From: Tubulanus polymorphus
Taxonomy: Eukaryota; Nemertea; Palaeonemertea; Tubulaniformes; Tubulanidae
Length of the DNA: 64,000 nucleotides
NCBI RefSeq assembly: GCF_964204645.1
Contig: NC_134031.1
Coordinates: 18,349,307-18,413,306, forward strand
Direction of reading: 5' to 3'
In this document: positions 1 through 10,900 of the stretch, piece after piece
Position numbering within the stretch: the stretch's first letter is position 1
Layout of the letters: each line of letters starts with the position of its first letter
Made by a program: the position numbers and the translations under genes
The notes under the pieces: generated by a model
Database searches by the model: none
The model's input: the letters and a program-made list of their open reading frames with translations, nothing else
What the model was told of the DNA's origin: nothing

Positions 1-2275
1 GATTTCTGTTTGTGTATTTGTAGAGAGGGCTGTAGGGTCTACAGTGATGATTTCTGTGTTTGTGTATTTGTAGAGAGGGCTGTAGGGTCTACAGTGATGA
101 GTTCTGTGTTTGTGTATTTGTAGAGTGGGCTGTAGGGTCTACAGTGATGATTTCTGTGTATTTGTAGAGAGGGCTGTAGGGTCTACAGTGATGATTTCTG
201 TGTATTTGTAGAGAGGGCTAAAGGGTCTACAGTGATGATTTCTGTTTGTGTATTTGTAGAGAGGGCTGTAGGGTCACAGTGATGATTTCTGTGTATTTGT
301 AGAGAGGGCTGTAGGGTCTACAGTGATGATTTCTGCGTATTTGTAGAGAGGGCTGTAGGGTCACAGTGATGATTTCTGTGTATTTGTAGAGAGGGCTGTA
401 GGGTCTACAGTGATGAGTTCTGTGTTTGTGTATTTGTAGAGAGGGCTATAGGGTCTACAGTGATGAGTTCTGTGTTTGTGTATTTGTAGAGAGGGCTATA
501 GGGTCTACAGTGATGAGTTATGTGTTTGTGTATTTGTAGAGAGGGCTGTAGGGTCTACAGTGATGATTTCTGTGTATTTGTAGAGAGGGCTGTAGGGTCT
601 ACAGTGATGATTTCTGTGTATTTGTAGAGAGGGCTATAGGGTCTACAGTGATGATTTCTGTGTTTGTGTATTTGTAGAGAGGGCTTTAGGGTCTACAGTG
701 ATGAGTTCTGTGTTTGTGTATTTGTAGAGAGGGCTGTAGGGTCTACAGTGATGATTTCTGTGTATTTGTAGAGAGGGCTGTAGGGTCTACAGTGATGATT
801 TCTGTGTATTTGTAGAGAGGGCTGTAGGGTCTACAGTGATGAGTTATGTGTTTGTGTATTTGTAGAGAGGGCTGTAGGGTCTACAGTGATGATTTCTGTG
901 TTTGTGTATTTGTAGAGAGGGCTTTAGGGTCTACAGTGATGAGTTCTGTGTTTGTGTATTTGTAGAGAGGGCTGTAGGGTCTACAGTGATGAGTTATGTG
1001 TTTGTGTATTTGTAGAGAGGGCTGTAGGGTCTACAGTGATGAGTTATGTGTATTTGTAGAGAGGGCTATAGGGTCTACAGTGATGATTTCTGTGTTTGTG
1101 TATTTGTAGAGAGGGCTTTAGGGTCTACAGTGATGAGTTCTGTGTTTGTGTATTTGTAGAGAGGGCTGTAGGGTCTACAGTGATGAGTTATGTGTTTGTG
1201 TATTTGTAGAGAGGGCTGTAGGGTCTACAGTGATGATTTCTGTTTGTGTATTTGTAGAGAGGGCTAAAGGGTCTACAGTGATGAGTTATGTGTTTGTGTA
1301 TTTGTAGAGAGGGCTGTAGGGTCTACAGTGATGATTTCTGTTTGTGTATTTGTAGAGAGGGCTGTAGGGTCTACAGTGATGATTTCTGTGTATTTGTAGA
1401 GAGGGCTGTAGGGTCAGTTCTGTGTTTGTGTATTTGTAGAGAGGGCTTTAGGGTCTACAGTGATGATTTCTGTGTATTTGTAGAGAGGGCTGTAGGGTCT
1501 ACAGTGATGAGTTATGTGTTTGTGTATTTGTAGAGAGGGCTGTAGGGTCTACAGTGATGAGTTATGTGTTTGTGTATTTGTAGAGAGGGCTATAGGGTCT
1601 ACAGTGATGATTTCTGTGTTTGTGTATTTGTAGAGAGGGCTGTAGGGTCTACAGTGATGATTTCTGTGTATTTGTAGAGAGGGCTATAGGGTCTACAGTG
1701 ATGATTTCTGTGTATTTGTAGAGAGGGCTATAGGGTCTACAGTGATGATTTCTGTGTATTTGTAGAGAGGGCTGTAGGGTCTACAGTGATGATTTCTGCG
1801 TATTTGTAGAGAGGGCTTTAGGGTCTACAGTGATGATTTCTGTGTTTGTGTATTTGTAAAGAGGGCTATAGGGTCACAGTGATGATTTCTGTGTATTTGT
1901 AGAGAGGGCTGTAGGGTCTACAGTGATGAGTTCTGTGTTTGTGTATTTGTAGAGAGGGCTATAGGGTCTACAGTGATGATTTCTGTGTTTGTGTATTTGT
2001 AGAGAGGGCTGTAGGGTCTACAGTGATGAGTTCTGTGTTTGTGTATTTGTAGAGAGGGCTGTAGGGTCTACAGTGATGATTTCTGTTTGTGTATTTGTAG
2101 AGAGGGCTGTAGGGTCTACAGTGATGATTTCTGTGTTTGTGTATTTGTAGAGAGGGCTGTAGGGTCACAGTGATGAGTTCTGTGTTTGTGTATTTGTAGA
2201 GAGGGCTATAGGGTCTACAGTGATGATTTCTGTGTATTTGTAGAGAGGGCTATAGGGTCTACAGTGATGATTTCT
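1..2275. repeat. Minisatellite array, 44-50 bp units
   Basis: About 47 head-to-tail units fill the first 2.3 kb and run off the left edge of the window. The longest unit type is 50 bp; 48-bp and 44-bp variants lack part of the TGTTTG stretch, and a few units lose a CT in GGGTCTACAG. Each full unit holds CTGTA-GGGTC-TACAG, a perfect 5-bp hairpin, and some variants (GCTATAG, GCTTTAG, GCTAAAG) break one arm. Each 50-bp unit also holds a short ORF, ATG to TAG, of eight codons. The array ends a few bases before the CARD gene start codon. Long ORFs across it are repeat artefacts. Confidence 0.97.
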
Positions 2276-2279
2276 GGCG

Positions 2280-4290
2280 ATGTACGAAGATCTGATTGAT
2301 GAACAAGCGGAATTATTCGATAATCTCGACTCGGATTCACTGTTTGATTATCTCATACAGAATGGAGTACTTGAACCGAATACAGCTGAGGAAATACGGC
2401 ATGAGAGACAGGGAGAAGAGGTAGGCATCCAGTTCCACCGTGGATCAAGTCCCACCAGAATCCATTTGGCCCTATAAGAGTTTGAACTTTAATTGATTTA
2501 ATTCTAGTGTGTACTCTAACAAGAACTGTGGAACTTGAAACTGGCCCGTGTAGACGGTAGTTAGTTTTCAGTTCATCTGAATAGTCACCAAACATGATCC
2601 CTGAATGTTCTGAGCAGGATTTCTAATCTCACTGTAGAAATACCCTTTCAATCACTGATGTTGTATCGATGCCCTGAAATGTGTCGCTTGAATCAGAGTT
2701 GAATTTCAGTAAATTGTTTCATCGTAGGTGAATAAAGCTTTATTGGAATATTTGGATCAGAAAGAGAACAATGCGACCAATCATCACGCGTTATTTATTA
2801 ACGCCCTACGACAGACGGGTCGGTTACAGCTCGCTAATTTATTAGACGTCGGACACAGGATAGAACCGCGCAGATGGAATTCACTAGGTAACGTCGTAAA
2901 TCTTCAATTCATCGAAATCATTCTCTATTTCAATGTCACAGTTTTAATGAGACTGTATTTTGTATTACAGGTTACCTAAACAGAACCAGACACAAAGGTA
3001 AGCCACTCAAAGATGTTTGGGGAGGGAAGTTCCATCAATAGCTAAGTTACCCCTTTGAGGTCCAGTTCCATGACTAAAGACCATTCTAAGACCCCTTTAG
3101 CTCTTTAGCCAATCTAACAGAGTTAAGACCATTTTTGGACATTAAGTATCGACTATCAAACCCAGGGAACTAAGTAGCTGCAGTAGTACGACATCAGTCA
3201 TAGACTATTTCAGTTCCATAACCGATCAGAAATCAACAAATGCAGACCAGTCTCAATCCTCAGGATAAACTGATATCGCTATTATTTTGTAGGTCAGGTG
3301 TGTTTGATTTTACAAGTGAACGCTGTTGAGTTATACCCGGATGGTTTACCCCCGGGGTTTATACCCCGCGACCGGCCCGGGGGTAAGAGTTACTGGATCA
3401 GTCTCGACGAGTTGAAACTCGAGGATGTGATCGGCAACTCGACGCTGCACCTGCAGGTCAGCACCTCGCAGCAGTTGCTCGCGGCGGACAACGACGACAA
3501 CCACCACCTCGCGACCAACCGGAACAGCCTGCTACAATTAACAATCATAGAACCGGACGACCCGTCGTCGTGGCAACAGAATCCCGCCGAGAAGAAATCG
3601 CGATGTTTTTGCGGTTGTTTTAAAAGTTTATTCGGGAAAGAGAAGAAAGCGTCGGCTTCGAAATCGAAGAGTTATCAGAATAATCAGAACCAGCAACAGC
3701 AGCAGGAGACGGTCGGATATCGGTTAGCCAGCGGGGTACACGTGTTAGAACCCGTTCCCGAGGAGGGAGGACACGCCTCCTGCGACAACAATAAGAACAA
3801 TCTAGCGTCATCGCGACAACCGAACGGCTCGTCGCCGGGCGGGTCGTCGAGCGCGATCGATAAACAACCGACCAATCAGCAACAACGATCGAGTCGCGAG
3901 ATCACGCAGTCGGTCGCCGTCGACGACGAAGAGCTTCGCGTCAAAGCGGAAACGTTGCACGGTAAATCGAACCGTTTCTATCAACAATTACAACAATCGG
4001 ACAGCACGAGTCGCGAACGGTTGCTAACGTACTTCGAGCAAGATCGTAAGATTCTCGTGCTCGACCTGATGTACGAGGACGGGATTATAATCGTGTGCAT
4101 CTGTACGAAACCCGATGCCGTTCAGCAGCTGCAGCACGACTTCGAGAACGGACGTCTCGTTCAGGATCTCGAGACGGTACTAGTTACGCCCTCTATACTC
4201 GCCGATATCTACGTTCAATCGATGAAGCTACAATTAACCGTCGAGGAGGATGAATTCTCTAAAGCGTTCAAAGATCTACAAGTGCATTAA
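2280..4290 (+). CDS. CARD-domain adaptor with TRADD-N-like C terminus
   Basis: Four exons join in frame: 2280-2420, 2728-2887, 2971-2997 and 3293-4290, giving 441 residues. Residues 1 to about 95 read as a CARD: an LFDYLIQNGVLEP helix pair, then an FINALRQTG...LANLL helix, as in death-fold proteins of apoptosis and innate immunity. The middle is a Gln/Ser/Asn-rich linker with a cysteine cluster, CFCGCF (residues 214-219), next to lysines, which could be lipidated or bind metal. The last 90 or so residues (ILVLDLMYEDG, LVQDLETVLVTP, LQLTVEEDEF) resemble the TRADD-like N-terminal domain found in invertebrate CARD and death-domain proteins; this is from memory and unverified. There is no NACHT or caspase domain. 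ATG 2280 is the first usable start, but an upstream exon outside the window cannot be excluded. The big last exon is much more GC-rich than its surroundings. Confidence 0.8.
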
Positions 4291-5396
4291 TAATAATCCG
4301 AATAATTAATTATTAATCTGGTTGTTGATTGGTTGAATTTGCTCATATATACATATATATATATCACTTGGTCAAATATCGGTTTCTGGATAACGGTGTG
4401 CCAGTCAGTGTGCCAAGTGACTGTATATCTATGCTGTGTGCCGAGTAGGTTCCTATCGACGTGTGCCGTGTGCCTATCAGCTGTATTTCTACTGACCGTG
4501 CCCGGCGGATTTTCTTGCATTTTTCGTAAATAACCGATTCAGCAAACGCTTGGTAGAGGTTTTTAGAAACACATAATACGAGAGCGTTCTCTCTCAAAGA
4601 ATGAGTGTGCGTGGTGCAGGTGTCATTGTGCTTTTTAACATGGATATAAAACTGATTCAATGATTATTTTCAGCAATATGTCACGCAATATGCAAGCTTT
4701 CGGTTTGAGTGATTCTCATTCCCCCCTCTTCCCCTATGAATGCCCGGTGTTTATAGTGTGTTTATAGATGCAATCACTCGCTATATTTGTGGTCGCCCTA
4801 ATATCGCACGAATGTCACAAACAGTTTTATCGCTTTTGTAGTAAGAATCTGTCTCAAAAAAAAAGTACCAACGACCCCCACCAGACCACTGTTAAACATG
4901 TCATCCAGTTTTGAAGCATTTTACATGTTATGATCTGATCTGTCGAATATAACCATGAATTCTATTGTAACTGATCCAGTTCCATTGTTGTGGGTTGAAA
5001 TTTGACTCTAAACTCAAAACTAAAAAGCTAGATCAAGAAATGCCAAAAAAAGTTCTACTTAGATTTGGATGAGGCCTAGAAAAACCTCAATACTTAAACC
5101 TCGATATTTAAAGGTGTTTATGATGTAAATGTTACTAGTGTTTTACGCGATGTCGCTAATAAAATTTGTGTCTCTTGAAGAGATGTTGTATTTGCCTCAG
5201 CGGAGAGGAACTCTGACCGAAGTCTCACTAACGATGGCTTTCAGTATCGCGGGGCGCAGCAGTCATTGCATAAACATCGCCATTTAAAATGAAATGATCA
5301 CACTTTACACTAGACAACTGCTGAAATCTCGAATATCAATAATAAGATGTATCATTCATCTAATATCAATTTTATAGATAATATCAGATATATGAG

Positions 5397-5737
5397 CTAA
5401 TGTCTATTTCAGCTTGACTTGAGACTTCAGTTTTGGCAGTACATACCTGATATAGGTCTCAAAAGGACAAGAATTTACTGGCAGTTGATCTAAAACATAT
5501 GGTTAATCTAAATTTATCCAAGAAAACAGTGTCTCTTTTCTATGATGCAACCCCTTTCAATGAAGACTTATTGGCGATCCTTCAATACAGTGTAAAAAGA
5601 TAAAAAATCGATGTTTTAGTTCAACTGCCCGTCAATTGTAGACACTTAAAGACCTGTCATGTATGTATCCCCACAACTGACCGAACTAGGTCAACTGATG
5701 TCCTCTCAAGTCTCGTTGAAATATAAGCTTATATTAG
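5397..5737. mobile_element. Short TIR element, family C (copy 1)
   Basis: Begins CTAATGTCTATTTCAGCTTG and ends in a diverged inverted copy. The interior (CAATACAGTGTAAAA..., ATCGATGTTTTAGTTCAACTG) matches the copy at 53753-53970. It has no ORF, so it is a non-autonomous MITE-like element. Confidence 0.65.
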
Positions 5738-6802
5738 AGAGAGTGTCATGTGTGAATGCATTAAAATTACGATCTGAAAAATGCTGAAATCATATTTTTA
5801 ATAAAAACTGCTGCTTGAAGTATAAAACAAAAACTCAGTTTGATCTCTGTTTCTCAACAACAACATATCTGAACAGATATTAGTGCAGTAGCTTCTCAAT
5901 AGGTGTCACCGATATACGGGATCCAGTTGCACACTTGTGAGTGAAGAAACTGTGTTAACTCGTAACTGTAGGATTGGCTTCATGGTTAGTTTTTGAAGGA
6001 CGAAAATAGTCCAATATAAAAGTACAAATTTTTCTGTCATTAATGCAGCTTATGAAGTAAGTTGGGGGTACCCGCGGTATTAGACCTTCCCACCAATGAA
6101 AGATTTTGACTTTTGTAGCGTAAAGAACCGTTCATTTTCTAGTAATTATTGCCGTAGGTTTGTAAGAAAGAGGATCTTTTTTATTAGAATCATGAGTTTT
6201 TGAAAAATATATAATCGCTAAAAAGAGGTGCATATAATTTCATTTGTGATAATATAATTATTTAGACTAATATATATATTGTGTTGAATAGTGGTTTGTG
6301 ATAAGTTTGCTGTAGTTAACTATATTGAATTGAGGGGGGGTTAGTGACCGGGATTTCGGGTTTAAAAATCATGACGTCCATGAATTCAAGTAATGCTTGT
6401 TTGTTTTATAGCGATTTAAACATATTAATCATGATTCGTTCGATTTGTTCGCGTTCGAATTCAAAAGATAATTTATGTGAGGTGTTGAATAATAGTGTCT
6501 CTTGTTGTTTGATTTAAATTCGTTTTAATTTAAAACTTGATCCTGTCGTCAACCGAAGCCAATCATATCGCTTGGAAGCAGTTCCGCAGTTAAGTTAATT
6601 TTCGGTAGTGAATTCGACGGTGGGCGATGCGTATATCGTTTTAGAGTCCAACTGAACTGTGGAACTGGTTCCCGTTCATAGATGTTCAATGATGCATTTT
6701 CTGCCTCTGAAATATCGCTGCCATATTTTCAAATCAGGGGATTACATTTTGTTATATCAGTAATTAATGTGTTTGTACAGTAGGGTATGGTTGAGTGAGG
6801 GG

Positions 6803-6968
6803 GTGTTACCTGCCTGTGAGTGGCTGAGGGGGTTTGCCTGCCTGCGAGTGGCTGATTAGGGGTGTTACCCGCCTGTGAGTGGCTGAGGGGGTTTGCCTGC
6901 CTGTGAGTGGCTGATTAGGGGTGTTACCTGCCTGTGAGTGGCTGAGGGGGTTTGCCTGCCTGCGAGTG
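6803..6968. repeat. Minisatellite, 59-bp unit x 2.8
   Basis: GTGTTACC recurs at 6803, 6862 and 6921, an exact 59-bp period. Each unit contains two similar half-units built on CCTG(T/C)GAGTGGCTGA. Confidence 0.9.
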
Positions 6969-7257
6969 AAGTGGTGCAAATTTCAACAAGCTTCTATGTA
7001 ATTAGTATAAATTATAATGATTGATAAAACACCATTATGTTAATGGAAACAATTGTGTAAAATGTGTAATTAATTAATAGCCGAAATAAATTGAGCAAAC
7101 ATCGCATGAATTTATAGTTTATTAGTCTTTCATTTATTTCTAAGGAAAGATATCTGTCTCCAGCATTCAATCTAAGAGCTCAATGGAAATGAATTCCACA
7201 CTTCAACATAAAACCGACTCACTCAGGATAGGGAGGTAGAGGTTACTGGTAGGCTTT

Positions 7258-7401
7258 CAGGACCGGGTTCCACAGTTCTCGAATACTATTTACATCATCA
7301 TACAATACTATTAACATTACGTAAGAATTGAAACACTGGAAATGATTTCATTTTAACTTAAGAGTCATAACTTTACCGAGAACTGTGCAACTGAGTCCTG
7401 G
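7258..7401. mobile_element. Short TIR element, family A (intact copy)
   Basis: Ends are inverted copies: GACCGGGTTCCACAGTTCTC at left and GAGAACTGTGCAACTGAGTC at right, 144 bp overall with no ORF. This copy shows that the very common CTGTGGAACTGGGTCC words in this window are ends of one MITE-like family. Confidence 0.75.
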
Positions 7402-7590
7402 TTTGAACAACGGTAAGAGGAGAATTAGCAAACTGTAAAATGTAAGGACACATTTTTCATGAGTTATTGAAGCAATATTTCATTTATTTCAAGTATTCTC
7501 AAATGCCGAAGAAAAACTTAACAATTTGGCCCACCGATACATTAAAACTAGGGCCAGAGAACTGATTTTATGTGAATTGGAATTAAAGGC

Positions 7591-7733
7591 CCAGGACCCA
7601 GCTCCACTTGCCAGTTAAATAAGGCTCTTTTCAATTAAAATTAGTTCATTTTCAAGAGTTTCATGGTTCTTGATTAAGATTTGACATCAATTTCAACTTT
7701 TTTTCAGTGATATATGTGGAACTGGGTTTCAGG
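7591..7733. mobile_element. Short TIR element, family A (copy 2)
   Basis: CCAGGACCCAGCTCCAC at the left and GTGGAACTGGGTTTCAGG at the right enclose 143 bp, the same size and end sequence as the copy at 7258. Confidence 0.7.
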
Positions 7734-7941
7734 CAGTAAGCCTTTGACATGGCCAACTCAGACTTTCGACCAACTCATAACTTGGCACAAAAACGAAATA
7801 ATTTTCTGACTTTCGAACATATTTTCCGATCCTTAACTCTGACTGGCACTGAACACAGAACGATTTCAGAATCAGGCATCATTTATTGTACTACGTGTAC
7901 CTATTATACATGATTTGCATAAGAAAAAAATGTTCACTTAC

Positions 7942-10900
7942 TTGTAAACGTTTGTAGGTTCCATATCTCCCATCTCAACGAGGTACGCCCCAAATCTGAA
8001 CGCTCCTCCATAAATGAAAAACACTATCGCCTGACTGAATGCGTATGAAAATCCTCCTAGAAATGCTCCCCTCAGATTTTTCCTAAAAGCAAAAAGTTTT
8101 TTACTTTAACTTTTGCAACGCCAACACGCCATGTCTGGTACTAAATTCAGAACCAAGTTCTTGAGTGAAATAGACGGATTTTTTTACTCTTTTCAAGTTT
8201 TCCTTGACTAGCTAAAATTCAATTTAAAAATCAGACTCTTAAAACTAGACTCTTAAAACTAGACAATGATCTAATCTAATTCTATTGAGTCATCGATTTT
8301 TGACTTTGGAACTGGGTCCTGGTTTGTCAAGTTTAATATCAAACTTAGAACTATTCTCATGAAAACTGTTTTAGAAGGACATCTAGTGGTATATAGCTTC
8401 GGGATACATTAACATACTTGTATGGAATGAGTAGTTTGTCTTGGTAGTAACCGTACATTCGCACTTCTAGCGTCAATCCTTGAACCGTTCTCACATTCTC
8501 GATGCTTTCTGTTGCAATCTGATAACAAGAGACACATAGATAAAAGGTCAGCTACTTTGATTTGACTTGGCTTTTCCCAGACGTGTACGTTGCTTTCCGT
8601 GATTTTATGCGCTAAGAATCCGATCAATTAACACAGTCAAATAACTATGACATACTTGTAGATGGAAACTTTGATTTTATGCACAATCTAGCAATCTCAA
8701 CAATCTCGACATTTCCCTGACTTATAGGTTTTTTTTTCAGATAAGTGGCCACCCTGAATGAGTTAGAGGTGAGCCGCATTCACACACAGACAGTTTAAAC
8801 CAGCACCGCCCATACCCTACCTACCTCTCCAGCCTCTTCTAACAGTTTAGAATCTTTCTTCTGATCAACTCCCATCGCTCGCATTTGAGCGTATCCTAAA
8901 TATATCATGGAAAAAACGTTTTTCTATAGTGAAACCCACTATAAGTCGTCACATTACTGACAAGACTAATTTATTCAGTCAAACTCGGGTAAGTCATCAC
9001 AAATACATTACTGAAGTCATTACTACTTTTGACTCGCGCAATTTGTGTACATTGTTTTTCCAATCTAATTTACAAATCAATATAATGTCTTAGCTATGAT
9101 GACTTAAGCAGTTTACTGTATTTACAGTTCAAATCATCATCAATAAAAAGATGATTTTTCTAACGAACCTGCCAGCGACATTAATGGAACAGCAGCGATT
9201 AGAAGTAAAGTGAGTTTCCAGCCGTATATGAATCCAATAACGAGACCGGCTACGATACCGACTAAAGCCTGCAACACTACGTTCACTCTTATACCGGTCG
9301 CCTGGAGAAATACAACCACAATCTCTAAAGCTCAACAGTCATATATCCCTCAATATTTCACAGGTGATTTTTCAATTTTCCCGAATGGAAATGGGGCCTT
9401 CGTAAAAATGAACAGATACCGTCTTACTATACAGTCAACCTTTTAGTGGTGACTGGTTGAAAAAGGTGATTTTCATGAAGAATTGCAGAAGAAAATTGAC
9501 ATCCCAGAACTATGCCTCTCTTAGTGCAAAATGAATTATCAAAATATTTCCTGAATTAGAGCGAAATACATCAATTCCCAAATATTTCCAAACCGAGTAA
9601 TGTTATTTTGAAATGTGATCATGACTTACATTTTTGACTAGGGAAGCATCAGTTGCCAGTCTGGTCGTAAGAGCCCCGGTCGAGTGTCGAGTCTCATCGA
9701 AATAAGCCATATCCTGCCTTAACAGTGATTGAAATGACATGTACCTCAATCTCATCGTTAACCTTTCCCCGGACAATCCAAAACAAAACGTCTACAAATA
9801 ATACATTCAAAAGAGTTACTCTGAATTGTAGCTGAAGATTCAGTTTCACAAAAATACTTTCAATCATTTGAAAAATTGACCCTGGGGCTGTTCCATAGTT
9901 CAAAAAAGACTAGACTTAGCCCAGTTTGGTCTTATAAAAATCGAAAAAATTGATACTGATCATAAGAGATTTGGATTGAGCCATTACGTTTGTGCCATGG
10001 CCCCGGGTCGAGTTCAAAATTTGAGACTTAGACGCAAGTTTGGCTCTAATCAAATGAAGTTAATAATACTGACCGTTAAATAGTTTCCTAAACCGCTCAG
10101 AATTCCTAACACTAAAAACATCATGCTCCAGAAAAATGCTCCGTTTTTCAGTTCATCTCCCGTCTCGGTGAAAACCTGAAACAAGAAATTATATATGAGG
10201 CTTGACGCGAAAAGTACTACATCAAATATTATCCATCTAGATTTAAACAACCAGTAATATCCTTAAAGCCTTGATTCACAATTCCCGAAAAAGTTCAATC
10301 TAACGTTTAAAGGTTAGGCCTAATTTAGATTTCACAACTTAAACCGCTTGAAGCTTAAAAACTTCATAGATCTGTATCTGGGTCTTTCCCTCCTAATTCC
10401 TTTCCCTGCTTAAAACCCTTCCTGATTCGTTCTCCCGCGTACCTTCAGCATTTCACTGAACAAGATGGCAAAAACAGGCATCAGAGAACCAGCTATTACA
10501 CTGCCTAAAAATCCAATTAAGATCAGATACCACTCGGGGAAATTCAATCTGAAAACTCGCATGAACGTCGGGATATCAACATCTTCTTCCTGAAAGCAGA
10601 GAAATGGGAATTTTGTAAGAGATTGAAATGAGTACATCCATGTGATTAATCGAAATAAAGTAAGATTAACGTTGAAAACTCACCAGAGCATTCGAACCAA
10701 AAGCATGGACCTTAATCAATTTAGATGTAATATACATGGACAAGAGTTTTCTATAAAATTTGTGCGTTTTAACGTTTGAAATCTTACTTTATTATGAGAA
10801 TCTTGTGGATACCGTATTGAATACGGAATCTCAGATTCTCAGGAGTGATTTCTACTCCTATTCCTACTCTCCTACTCAATACAAACCTTCTCCTCTTTAT

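Larger units (their letters stand above)
4291..7941. other. 3' flank of the CARD gene; non-coding
   Basis: No coding exon was recognised on either strand. An AATAAA at 5158-5163 is a possible polyadenylation signal for the CARD gene. The minus strand was searched for the missing ABCB second nucleotide-binding domain (Walker A, LSGGQ, Walker B, H-loop) and nothing was seen. The stretch holds the small repeats listed separately. Confidence 0.6.

Noticed and set aside
1288-1533. Cys-rich 81-codon ORF (and antisense ORF at 1968-2168) in the first array
   Set aside because: The period of the minisatellite produces these frames; unit length changes break them and they have no domain.
1-2275. CRISPR-like array
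   Set aside because: Repeat units abut with no unique spacers and the context is animal DNA.
3620-3875. Two antisense ORFs inside the CARD gene last exon
   Set aside because: Shadows of a GC-rich real exon on the other strand.
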